This document shows, piece by piece, positions 45,470 to 55,913 of a DNA stretch of 64,000 nucleotides (positions within the stretch are counted from its first letter, which is position 1; every line of letters starts with the position of its first letter). The position numbers were made by a program, and so were the translations under genes. Origin of the DNA: Viola odorata (taxonomy: Eukaryota > Streptophyta > Magnoliopsida > Malpighiales > Violaceae); NCBI GenBank assembly GCA_963691705.1, contig OY829541.1:55041931-55105930 (forward strand), read 5' to 3'. Below the pieces are notes generated by a model, which was not told the origin of the DNA, ran no database searches, and worked only from the letters and a program-made list of their open reading frames with translations.

Positions 45470-47784
45470 ATGGCAAAGACTCGCCGTTCTGAGTCGAAAT
45501 CCATCGATGAGAAGAAAATGGATACCACGGTCAGTGTTATTACCACGGAGGCCATTCTCCGGGAGCATTTGGCTACTCATGGTGCCGTTATTCCTGACGG
45601 TTACCAAGCTGTTGTTGCCCCTGGGTCGGTTCGTTTAAACAGCGTTCTGCCGGCAATCAAAGGGTGTTATATGCCCAGATGTTTCGCTACGGTTTCCAGT
45701 TCCCTATCGATTCTTTCGTCAAGGGTTTGCTTATTGCTGGCAATTTCAATCCTGCCCAGTTAGCCCCAAATGCATATTGCTGTGTTTATGCTTTCTTGGA
45801 ACTCTGTAGATATAAGGGGATCACTTCCCCTTCTCTTTTGTTGCTTAGATCCCTTTTTAAATTGATGAAGTGTCGGGGTGTGATAACCATATCGCCTCGC
45901 TTTGACGATGATTCTCTCAAGTCTTTTACTTGGAAGTTGCTCCATATTGAGTCTTCTGTTGAGGCTTGGAAAAAGGAGTTCTTTCTGATAAATTTTCCTG
46001 ACGCTCCTGGTCCCGAGTGGCGTTCTGGGTTCAACCAGGACGTCCAAGATGGCGTTTGGAGTCGACCAGGGACACTTCCCGCTCGTGAACAAGGATGGTT
46101 AAACACCTTACTCCAACTGGAGATCAGCGTTCATATTCGACTCACGGCCTGCAGAATGGCCATTCAGGAGTGCGTTAGACGTGAGTATCGCGCTACCTTT
46201 CCCTTTCACTGCTGATACTAACGCTGACGTTATCTTGTGATTTTGCAGCGACGGATCCTGACTATAAACCTGAAAGCGTAAGAAGACGCTTAAGGAGAGC
46301 TCGTAATAGAGAGGAAAATGAGAAGCTCGATTCAGAGGCCACTGATAATCCTTCTGAGCTTCCGGCTACTTCCGCGAATCTCGCTCAAGTATCCTCCTCC
46401 TCAGTTGGCGAAGGGAATACTGACATCCCTGAAGGTGTTCCTATCGTGACCGTTGCTGCTCCCTCGTCTTCTCAGGCTCCTAAGGCCATTGCTAGAGGAA
46501 AAAAGAAGAAAAGAACACGGAGTATCGCCACTCTTACTCCTTCTCCCGACGATGCGGGTTCTTCTGAGGCACTATCTTCCCTCAACACCGCTACCGTAAG
46601 CGTGTTTTTTCTTTCTCAATATCTGTCGTCATTTGATCTATTTTTCTTTTCTCAATTTGTACTCCTTGCAGGAGGCCGTTGTAGTTACTGCGTCCGCTCC
46701 TTCAGGCGATATGAATCTCACTTATGTGCTGAGGGGTTCTGCGAAGAGGGCCCGGATAGAAGGCGAGGATGATAACATACCCTCTTCTAACATCGCGGGG
46801 GAAGGTGGTTCCGTTAACGTTCCTGATTCCGCAGTGGTTCCTCCAGGTAGACATTCCGTGGAAGATTTGGGGAACTTAGGCGGTGCGGACCCCTTTGGTG
46901 CTTCGCCCAGTTCCTTTGGCGGGCCTGTGCATCATTTTTCCTCTTCTTTAGGCTATCAAGACGTCTTTCATGACCTTTCGGGCTATCAGCCTCATGGTGC
47001 CTTCCTGCCCCCGGGCAGTTCTTCTTCACAGGTTCGCGCCCCTGGTCCTCTGGCTTTCGTTCCCTCTAGCGTTCCTTGGCGGCAACGCTATAATGAAGCC
47101 GGAACCTCTTTCAATTTTGCAGCGGATCTTTGTCCATTAAACGGGCTCGGCGAAGTGACCCATCAGGTTGAGTTGTTCGACTTCCGTACCCGTGGTTTGG
47201 CAGCCCTCGGGGGCGATGGTTCAGATGAGGTTTCTGCCCTGCTGGCTTCTCAAATTCTGGCCTCATCTGCAGAACGGGAAGCTTTCCTTTCCCTGGCGGA
47301 AGATGACCAAGTGAACTCCTTCCGTGCTAGCCTTTTCTCCAATATGATGAAATTTCACTACTGGGCGGAGGAGATGAAGCATCGGGCTGTTTCCCTTCGT
47401 TCTGTTTCGGCGGAGCTGTCCAAGGAGCAAGAGGAAAGGAAGAAGGTGTTGGCAGATCATTCCAAGATACTGCTGGCTCACCACGATTTACAGAAACAAC
47501 ATTTCGCCCTGGAAACAGCTTTGTCAGAGGAACAGGCCAAAGTAACTGCTTTGGAGACTGAGAAGTCCTCTTTAGAAAAAGAGAAGGCAGCTTTGGCGGA
47601 AGAGTCAGTCGATATGGGCTGGTGGCATGCTGAACAGACCGCCCGTGTTCTAGTTAAGTGTTTCGAAGAGATTCATGGGGTGGATGCGTACAAGGGCGAA
47701 GATGTCGCGAAAGCCTTTCTACAGAGTTCTGCCCATATCAACGAGGCAGGCTATCGCCAAGCCAAGGCAGCGGGCTGGAAATGA
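45470..47784 (+). pseudogene. Tat antisense gene D, copy 2, three exons, one-base frameshift
   Basis: Exons 45470-46180, 46249-46595 and 46672-47784, joined by GTGAGT...TGCAG (phase 1) and GTAAGC...TGCAG (phase 0) introns. Comparison with Tat-1 shows a one-base deletion at about 45650, after LNSVLP; otherwise about 723 residues are readable. Parts: PF04195-like domain (MFRYGFQFPIDSF, QLAPNAYCCVYAFLELC, TISPRFDDDS), basic ARGKKKKRTRS, a block RGLAALGGDGSDEV...SAEREAFLSL, and a C-terminal coiled coil (ELSKEQEERKKVL ... ALETEKSSLEKEKAALAEES) ending in KAAGWK. It is a full-length paralog of gene C. Only Tat-2 preserves exon 3. Confidence 0.8.
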
Positions 47785-48905
47785 CAAATCCCCGAGAGCT
47801 GATTTGCCGCGATATTTGGCCGTTCCCTCCAGCAATCACATATCGCTTGGCTTTTATCTTTTGTCTTTGCAGCATCAATATTTTGAACAGTGATTCTTTG
47901 TAAATCCTTGAGATGCCTTTAATGTTTCTAGACAATCCCTTTATCGATATTTCTCTTTTATTTTTCTCATCGCGAGACTTCTCTCGTCACTGAGGTTGCC
48001 TTATCCGCACGGTGCGTTTACTTTCTTGAGCAGATCTTTGGTATTTATACCAAGAAGACCAAGATCTATGTCGGGTTGGCCTTTCGATGAGCCTATCGGT
48101 ATCATGACCACCTCTCCTTCCACTGCTCAGAAGCATTCTGCACATCTCTAATTGTAGATTATCAGTAACAAAACGAGATTTGAGAGATAGTGATTACCCG
48201 TAGGAGCCCGTTCGCTGCTATCATTAGGTTTTATCACGGAACCCGTTTCGAATCGCGTTTTCCCTCAGCTCTATCTTTCGCCAAGGGTTACTTATCCGGT
48301 TACCAGCTGGAATTACGCGATCCTTCACGTTTCCCTTATCTCTCGATCGGCCTTTCTAAGTGCCTCATCTCGTGAGCTGTCGGATCTGGACGGCTATCAC
48401 AAGGCTAGGGAATTTTCACTTTTATAGGCGTTGTCCTCTCGTTTAGAACCGTGTCCTTTCTTAATGGTTTAGCTGCACCAGCCCGACCGTTAAGATAGGA
48501 TTCTTGTTTCTAAACAGAGTTTCTAACTCTTTGGGGTGTGTCTTGTCTTGATGTACCGTCTCCACGAGATCGGTTATCATTAAAGAACTTTTCACTCCCA
48601 AAGATACCGGGCAGTGCCCTCACTTAGTGAGCCATCTGATCAAGATCGGTCATCACAAGGATAGGACTTTTCACCCCCGGGGGCGTCAAGGATCTTTCAA
48701 TCCGACGCTAACCAAGGATACACTGGGGTCGTGCCCTCACTTAGTGGGCCATCTGATCAAGACCGACCATCACAAGGATAGGACTTTTCACTCCCAGGGT
48801 ACCCCCCTTTTTATCTGCACAAAAGCAACCACAAACCCACGAAAACTCTCCTATTGAGCGTTAGCCACGGTTAGGGTCGTTATAATCCAAATAGTGCAGA
48901 TAAAA
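47785..48905. other. Spacer between gene D and the end of pol, with tandem repeats
   Basis: This stretch separates the convergent ends of gene D (plus) and pol (minus). A unit of about 118 bp with GTGCCCTCACTTAGTG, CCATCTGATCAAGA and CACAAGGATAGGACTTTTCAC occurs at 48614-48674 and 48732-48793. No further gene is seen. It must hold both 3' ends if the cassette and pol are separately terminated. Confidence 0.5.
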
Positions 48906-50912
48906 TTAAACTCTAGGATAATATAACTTCAAACGAGCGATATTCCAAGAGTTGGATAAAGGCGTACCGTCAAATGTCTCCAGGCGATAGGCCCCTCTTC
49001 CGACAACGTGGGTTACGCGATACGGTCCTTCCCAGTTAGGACTAAGCTTTCCCATACGTTGTCCGGTTGCTCGCCTGTCTCGGAGCACAAGGTCACCGTT
49101 TTTCAGCAATCGCTCTTTGACCTGCCTGTTATGATAACGGGCCATTTTTCTTTTGTAGTGTTGCGTTTTCAGTAGGACTTCTTCTCGAACCTCTGGTAAC
49201 GCGTCCAGATTAGCACGTAACCATTCCTCGTTCCGTTCCTCACGAAAGTGAGCCACCCGTAGGCTCATGGCCCCAATTTCCACTGGCGTAACGGCTTCAG
49301 TTCCAAAAGCCAACGCAAAAGGTGTTTCACCAGTGCTAACTTTTACGGTCACGCGGTATGCCCACATCACGTATGGCAATTCATCAGCCCACTTCTTCTT
49401 AGACCCCTCTAGGTTTTTCTTAATACCGCTGAGGATGCTCCTATTAGTTACCTCTGCCTGTCCGTTGGTTTGTGGGTGAGCCACGGAAGAGAATCTCTGC
49501 TCAATCCTGAATTCTGAGCATTGGTCTTTGAAGAATTGGCTGGTGAACTGGGTCCCGTTATCGCTGACAAGGATACGAGGCACCCCGAATCTCATGATAA
49601 CTTGATGTTTGAAAAAACGCCATGTTTTTTCTGCCGTGATTGTGGCAACCGCTTCAGCTTCCGCCCACTTCGTAAAATAGTCCACAGCCACTATCACAAA
49701 TTTCAGTTGGGACCTTGCCTTTGGAAATGGACCCAGGATGTCAATCCCCCATTTGGCAAAAGGGCAAGGGGCGATGATTTCCGATATTTCCGTGGCTGGA
49801 CGTCGAGGAATTTTAGCGAATTCCTGACATTTGGGGCAAGCTTGTACATAATCGTGGCAATCCCTTCGTATAGTGGGCCAGTAGAATCCTGATCTGAAAA
49901 CTTGCGCCGCCAAGGTGTCGCCTGATGCGTGCATTCCGCATATCCCTTCGTGGATTTCGCGTAAGGTGTGAAGGCCCTCTTGTTCGGTTATACATTTGGC
50001 GCCGGGGTGAGAAAAACATCTTCGAATTAGATCCCCGTTATAGTACGTGCAACGAGCAGCCTGTCTTAGCACTTTCATCTTTTCAGCGTTACCGTCGGGC
50101 AGCTCTTCGTGCATCAGGTATTTTATTACCGGAATCCGCCAATCATTCTCGAGCTCATTCACACACAAAGAGGCTTGTTCCTCCATGAAGGACGGCACTA
50201 ATAGCTCACGATAGTACACATCTTTAGGTATAGATGCTTCAGGATTCGCGGCCAGCTTGGCAAGGTAATCGGCTTCAGCATTTTCCTCTTGGGGGACGTG
50301 CTCGAAGATGACTTGCATGCCCTCTTTCTTTATTTCCACTAGTTCTCGCGTTACCTTAGAGAGGTATTGCACCATAATAGGTTCTCGAGCCTGAGAGTGT
50401 CCTAAGACCTGGTCAATTATCAGTTTGGAGTCTCCACAAATTTTTAGACGCAGATCTCCTGTTTGGCCGGTATCGCGTCTTCCCTTTGAAGAAAACTCTC
50501 TTCCTATTCTGAGTCCAGCTAGCAACGCCTCATATTCGGCTGCGTTATTGGACAAAGGATGCAAGATTCGAACAGCATACCGTATATGCATATCGTGCGG
50601 CCCGTTTATGAAGACTCCAACCCCTGCCAGTTCTTGGTTTTTGGCTCAGTCCACATGAATGATCCAAAGATCTGTATAAGTTTCTGGGAACGGGAGATCC
50701 ATATCGTTCCATTCCGTTTCCGGTACACCACTCAAAGGGTCCTCTGTGAAAGTACACTCTGCTATAAAATCAGCAAGGACCTGAGCCTTTACGGATGGCC
50801 GGGACTGGTATCTCAAACCATATTGTTCGAGTTCTAGGGCCCAGATCAGCATTCTTCCTGAAGATTCAGGCTTTCGAAATATCCTCTTCAAGGGTTGGTC
50901 TGTAAGTACAAC
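48906..50912 (-). pseudogene. Tat-2 pol, second RNase H and integrase part
   Basis: On the minus strand: the end of the first RNase H (connection with DQPLKRIFRKPESSGR), then a second, archaeal-type RNase H domain (IIHVD, NNAAEYEALLAGLRIG, CGDSKLIIDQVLG, EENAEADYLAKLA), then integrase with zinc finger (H...H and CPKCQEF), catalytic GIDILGPF, SDNGTQF and NGQAEVTNR, and the C-terminal GDLVLRDR module ending at LYYPRV. A TGA at 50644-50646 replaces the Gly codon expected after HVD. Two RNase H domains are typical of the Tat lineage. The left boundary with reverse transcriptase is the hAT-like insertion. Confidence 0.9.
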
Positions 50913-50920
50913 GATAGGAT

Positions 50921-51964
50921 AGGGGTGTCAATATGGGACCAGTCCCGCAGACCCGTCCCGGACCCGGGGTCTCGGGTCGGGTCTGGGACCAATTTTGGGT
51001 CCCGTATAATGCCGGGACCGGGACTGGTCCCGACCCGAAAAAGTTCGGGTCTGCCGGGTCTGGATCCGTCGGGTCTCGGGTCTGGACCCGGCTAAATTAA
51101 AAAAAAACCCTTTTCCTTCCCTATTCTCAATCGCATTCGCATCTCTTTCTTTCTCATCTCATCTTTCTCAGTCACAAGCCGCACACACCCTCACTCAGCC
51201 TCTCATCTCATCGTTCTCACTTCTCAGCCTCCCACCACGCCGTCGCCGGCAGCGCAACCTTCCACCCACGCCGTGATGCACGCAACCTTCCACCCACGCT
51301 GTGACCCGTAATCCCCGAGGTCTGCTTCTCTTTCCATTCCGTTCTGCTTCTCGTTTTAAGGTTCAATTTTTGCTGGTTTGTTCAACACAACAATTCTATT
51401 CGTAAATAAAAGGTGTTAGCTTCAGGTTAGCTGTTTTTTTATGCTTAATGGCATAAATTGTTTTTGCTCAAAGGTTATATATTTTATACACGTTTACTGG
51501 TATGGTGTGATTGAATGGTTACGTTTACTGGAAGAAGGAGCACGTAATATGCAGCCCTTTAATTCTACTGCAGTTCCTACTGGTGGCTTGGTTGCTACTG
51601 CAGTTCCTTTAATGAAGCAATTGTATGACCCAATTCCTAAGAAATGCCTCTGGTTTTATGCATTATTTGGGTTTGGGATCGTGGTATTAATTTTGGAATT
51701 GCAAATTTGTTGCTTTTACAAACTTCAGGAGTTAAATTCAACACTGGTTCAAATCTTGAATTGGGATTCTTGTGTGTTTTGAAAAATTTCCCGGGTCCAA
51801 TTTTCCCGGGTCTGGACCCGAGACCCGGGTTCTTACACGGGTCGGGACCGGGACCAATTTTTGGTCCCGTTTTTTCCCGGGACCGGGACTGGTCCCGTCC
51901 CGAAATTCTCGGGACTGCCGGGTCCGGGACCGGGTCCGGCCCGCAGTCCCGTTTTGACACCCTG
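50921..51964. mobile_element. Non-autonomous hAT-like element (1,044 bp) inserted in Tat-2 pol
   Basis: Ends AGGGGTGTCA and TGACACCCTG form a short inverted repeat with one mismatch. An 8 bp target duplication, GATAGGAT, is perfect at 50913-50920 and 51965-51972. Subterminal regions are crowded with GGGTCTGGGACC/GGTCCCGTCCCG motifs. The middle is unrelated AT-rich sequence with a CT-rich leader-like part at 51110-51260. There is no transposase ORF. The pol reading frame resumes in register across the insertion. Confidence 0.95.
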
Positions 51965-51972
51965 GATAGGAT

Positions 51973-53098
51973 AAGACTGGAAGTATCGGTCCATCTTGCG
52001 GGCGGCTTGTATAAGGGCGAACGCTATTTTCTCAATACGAGCATATCGTTGTTCCGCGTCCTTTAAGACATGACTCACGAAGTAAACTGGGCGATGAGTG
52101 CGGTTATCGTCACGAACAAGAACGGCGCTGACCACTTCGTCCGTCGCGCCCAAGTACAAGTACAGAGTATCGCCGGACTCAGGCCTTGTCAATAACAAAT
52201 CAGATGAAAAATAGTCCTTTAAGTCCACAAATGCTTGCTCACATTCTGGGGTCCACCCGAACGTGGCTTTCCGTCGTATGACTTTGAAAAAAGGGAGACA
52301 CTTTTCTCCTTGCTTGGAGACGAATCGTCCCAGAGTGATAACGCGCCCTGTTAGCCTTTGCACTTCCTTAACGGTTCTCGGCGATATCATATCATGTATA
52401 GCTTTAACCTTGGATGGATTAGGCTGGATACCTTTCTGGCTAACTACGTAGCCCAAGAACTTACCCGTCTGGAATGCAAACATGCACTTCCGGGGGTTTA
52501 GCTTCATGCGATACCTTGTCATCACATCAAAAACTTCCTTTAGATCCCGCAGGTGATCGTGAAAATTTGCACTCTTTACCAGTATGTCGTCAACATATGC
52601 TTCCACATTTCTCCCTATCTGTTCCTCAAAAATCTTATTTGCCATTCGCTGAAACGTGGCCCCCGCGTTCTTTAGTCCAAATGGCATCGCTGTGTAGCAA
52701 TACGTGGCTTTAGGAGTAAGGAAGGCGGTCTTCTCCTCATCCTCTAGGGCCATAGGGATTTGATGATATCCGGAATTGGCGTCCAATGAGCTTAGATATG
52801 CGTACCCAGCAGTTTGATCAACCAACTGATCTATGCGAGGAAGCGGGTAGCAATCCTTAGGACAAGCATCGTTCAAATCAGTGAAGTCAATGCACATACG
52901 CCAGTCTCCATTTGGTTTAGGAACAAGAACCGGGTTGGCTAACCAAGTGGGATATTGTACTTCGCGAATGAAACCCGCGTCAAGGAGCTTCACAACCTCC
53001 TTTTCCACAGCCGACGCTTTTTCGGTGGAGAACGCCCGTCGTTTTTGCTGAACTGTCTTGGCGTTAGGGTCAACGTTAAGCCTGTGCTCGGCTATTTC
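51973..53098 (-). pseudogene. Tat-2 pol, reverse transcriptase and first RNase H part
   Basis: Minus strand. The reverse transcriptase is complete by eye: NPVLVPKPNGDWRMCIDFTDLN, DANSGYHQIPM, TYCYTAMPFGLKNAGATFQ and the catalytic YVDD in EAYVDDILVKS, then RNase H with LYLGATDEVVSAVLVR and HVLKDAEQRYARIEK. It ends at the hAT-like insertion and starts after the in-frame TGA at 53099-53101, so it cannot be translated with gag now. Confidence 0.92.
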
Positions 53099-55828
53099 TC
53101 AGGATATACCTGGCATATCGGCGGGCTCCCATGCGAAATTTCCTTGGCATTTGTTCAGCAGCCGTGCCAGTTGAAGATTTTCCGCTGGGCTGAGCTTATC
53201 GCTGACCAGGAAGCTGGCTCCCTCTTTGCCTATCACTGATACAGGCACCATCTTGTCAAGGGGTTGAGCGCGTTTTTCATCACCCTGCTCGTAGAGGTCT
53301 ACCGCTATACACACGTATCTATCGCAACTCGTCCGAGTCATGAGCGAATAGCATTCTGCCGCCAGTTTCTGATCACCTTTTATCGATACCACCCCGTCCC
53401 AGGAGGGGTATTTCATCTTTAGATGTTTTTGTGATATCGCCGCTCCAAAGCGATTGAGGAAAGGCCGTCCGAGTATGACGTTATAGGGCAGATTCAGATC
53501 CACAACAAGGAACAACAAATTCTCTGACCGTTTGTAAGTGTCTTCTCGGAAGTATACGGGTAGGGTGATTACTCCCGTAACAGGGATAGGGGTCCCATCC
53601 ACTCCGACTATGGGTCTCTTACTAGGCGTTAACTCATCGTGGGGGCGTTTCATGAGGTTGTAAGCTTCCAGCGAAAAAAGGTTCACGACACTCCCGTTGT
53701 CCACAAGAGTCCTTCTTATACCATGACTGGCGATGACAGGTGTGACTACCAAGGCGTCATTATGGGGATAGATAACGCCTTTCTCATCCTCTTCTGAAAA
53801 GGATAAGATCATGCGATCAAGTATGTCTATCGCTCCACCTTTCTTTGTCATGCCGTCTCGCGTACGCTTTTCCCCTTTCGCCACCATCGACTGTTCTGAT
53901 TCATCTGTGTAGGGGATCCCTCCTGCTATGATATTGATTATGGGGATGTCGTCGCCATCTATCGCGAAGGTTTCCCCACCTTTTCCTTTGGGAGCGTTAT
54001 CCGGCTGTAGGACTGGAGGGGGTCTTGGTCTCTCGTCTACCGCTCTTCTTATCGGATTGTTTCGGGCATCCTCCCTTACTTGAGTCGCAAATTCTCCCAG
54101 ATATCCTTCCTCCACCAAGCGTTCTATCGCCCACCTTAATTCTCTGCAAGCCTCTGTGGAATGTCCTCTGGCTTTGTGGAATTTACAGTAAGCGTTTTCT
54201 CTCCTGCCTAAAAGCACTTCAGGCTTCGTGGGTGCCGGATAACGGATAGGAAGATCTCGTTGTTCCGCTATCGCCAATATCTCCGCTCTTGGTACATTCA
54301 AGGAGGGAAAATCCGGATCATACTCCCGATTTTTGTTAGCGTTCCCTTGACGCTGACGAGGGGAACTACCTTGTCTTCCTTTCGAGGAATTTCCTTTTTG
54401 CTTATCGTAGGTCTTTGGGATGTAATCTTTCCGTCGAGCGTAATCATCAGTGTAATGATCGTCAACCAGAGGATTTGAGGGAGCGGCAGGGATGCGAGGT
54501 GCCCCAGGCGGCATATCAAATGTTCTATTTCTATTTTCTTCTTCTTCTATTTTCGCATAATTATGGGCTTTAAGTCTTAGTGCGTCCAAGGATATTGGAG
54601 GATCCACCATCAATGCATCTTTCAGTTTTCCATAATGGCAGTTTCTTTTCAGAGCTTCTATGGCGAAATCAACGGTAACGCCCGGCGTTAATGACATTTC
54701 CAGATCGAATCGGCTGAGAAATTCTTTCAATGTCTCTTGGGGCTTCCGCTGTATGTCAAATAACGCTGCGGCAGATTTCCGAATTGGAATTGCTGTACTA
54801 AATCTGCTCCGAAATTTGGATCCCAACTGTGCGAAATTACTAATGGATCCGCCAGGAAGACCTTCAAACCAAAGACGAGCAACTCCCGATAAGGTCATAA
54901 CAAATATCTGACATAAAGCCGCATCACTGTGGGTTTGAAACTGGACGAAATCCTTCACTTTGTTGATGTGCGAAATAGGATCTTTAGTACCATCATAAGT
55001 ATCAGCGGGAAGCTTCACTCGCCGGCTGACCCTGTGACGTCTTACACGACGACAGAAAGGGTGACCTGAGGTATCATCAAGAATCTCACGCGCATGACGT
55101 GGGGGAGATATGTCTCCTTGTCGCCCTCCTTCCCTTGGTTCAGGTATATGATGTCGCCTGGGAGACCGACTGCGACTCCTGGGAGAATGACTTCGATTTC
55201 TTCTGCTACTGGATCTTTCACTGTACACGGGAGATAAACTCATGTTTGTTCCTTCCCTCCGTCCGGCCCAACGGTTCCTTAACGCCTCAAGCTGCCTGTC
55301 TTCCTGCAGAAGAAGTCTTTGCGGCATTTGCGGTACATAAGCCTCTACTCCTCCTTGAGTGAGCTGTACGTGACCAACCGGGGGATTTCCTATGGATAAA
55401 GGCACTTGGGGGTTCTCTGGAAACAACGGGGGCAGAGGTCGATCAGCAACAATAGATGATGTGAATAAGACGCGAGGAGGAACGCTAGATCCAGAAGCAC
55501 CAGGCGTGACTCTAGTGGCCATTTCAGTCAAATATTCCAGGCGGGAACGAAGGGCCGCTATTTCCATAGCAAAGGGATTTTCATTGTTAAGCACAGATCC
55601 TTCCAAAAGAGGAGTATAAAGATCAGATCCCACCGTCTGTGATGAAGAAATGACCGTCTGTGAGGAGATAGATCCTCCGGCGATCCCGACCGAGGGGTCC
55701 AGAGGTCCCGAGATAGTCGATTGCGTCGTCATAGAGAGGTCAGCAGTAGCAAAAGGAAATAACCGCCTGCGAGTTGAGAAAGGAATACTAGAAAATGTAG
55801 TCCGGTCTTGCTCCGATCTGGCTGTCAT
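53099..55828 (-). CDS. Tat-2 gag-protease (909 aa), ended by a TGA
   Basis: I start at the first ATG in the long frame (55828); the frame extends a few codons upstream without an ATG. Parts in order: a Ser/Arg-rich region with SRSRSPRRHH, the gag core (KDFVQFQTHSDAALCQIFVM, FNQ-less RFSTAIPIRKSAAALFDIQ, ETLKEFLSRFDLEM), a zinc-like CKFHKARGHSTEAC, and an aspartic protease with TLVDNGSVVNLF and NVILGRPFL. The TGA at 53099-53101 sits where the frame should run on into reverse transcriptase, and a C-to-T change of an Arg codon would explain it. It cannot be excluded that the stop is natural, but Tat elements normally read through in one frame. Confidence 0.85.
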   Translation of the reverse strand: MTARSEQDRTTFSSIPFSTRRRLFPFATADLSMTTQSTISGPLDPSVGIAGGSISSQTVISSSQTVGSDLYTPLLEGSVLNNENPFAMEIAALRSRLEYLTEMATRVTPGASGSSVPPRVLFTSSIVADRPLPPLFPENPQVPLSIGNPPVGHVQLTQGGVEAYVPQMPQRLLLQEDRQLEALRNRWAGRREGTNMSLSPVYSERSSSRRNRSHSPRSRSRSPRRHHIPEPREGGRQGDISPPRHAREILDDTSGHPFCRRVRRHRVSRRVKLPADTYDGTKDPISHINKVKDFVQFQTHSDAALCQIFVMTLSGVARLWFEGLPGGSISNFAQLGSKFRSRFSTAIPIRKSAAALFDIQRKPQETLKEFLSRFDLEMSLTPGVTVDFAIEALKRNCHYGKLKDALMVDPPISLDALRLKAHNYAKIEEEENRNRTFDMPPGAPRIPAAPSNPLVDDHYTDDYARRKDYIPKTYDKQKGNSSKGRQGSSPRQRQGNANKNREYDPDFPSLNVPRAEILAIAEQRDLPIRYPAPTKPEVLLGRRENAYCKFHKARGHSTEACRELRWAIERLVEEGYLGEFATQVREDARNNPIRRAVDERPRPPPVLQPDNAPKGKGGETFAIDGDDIPIINIIAGGIPYTDESEQSMVAKGEKRTRDGMTKKGGAIDILDRMILSFSEEDEKGVIYPHNDALVVTPVIASHGIRRTLVDNGSVVNLFSLEAYNLMKRPHDELTPSKRPIVGVDGTPIPVTGVITLPVYFREDTYKRSENLLFLVVDLNLPYNVILGRPFLNRFGAAISQKHLKMKYPSWDGVVSIKGDQKLAAECYSLMTRTSCDRYVCIAVDLYEQGDEKRAQPLDKMVPVSVIGKEGASFLVSDKLSPAENLQLARLLNKCQGNFAWEPADMPGIS

Positions 55829-55893
55829 AACCGTTCCGATCTCCCGACTAAACAGAGCTTGGCTATTAAGGACACTCACTTAATACACCAAAG

Positions 55894-55911
55894 CTCTCAA
55901 TGAAAGCACCA
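55894..55911 (-). other. Primer binding site of Tat-2
   Basis: On the minus strand TGGTGCTTTCATTGAGAG begins two bases after the 5' LTR (55914-56448). This phrase is familiar as the primer site of Tat-type elements. I did not check which tRNA it pairs with. Confidence 0.7.
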
Positions 55912-55913
55912 TT

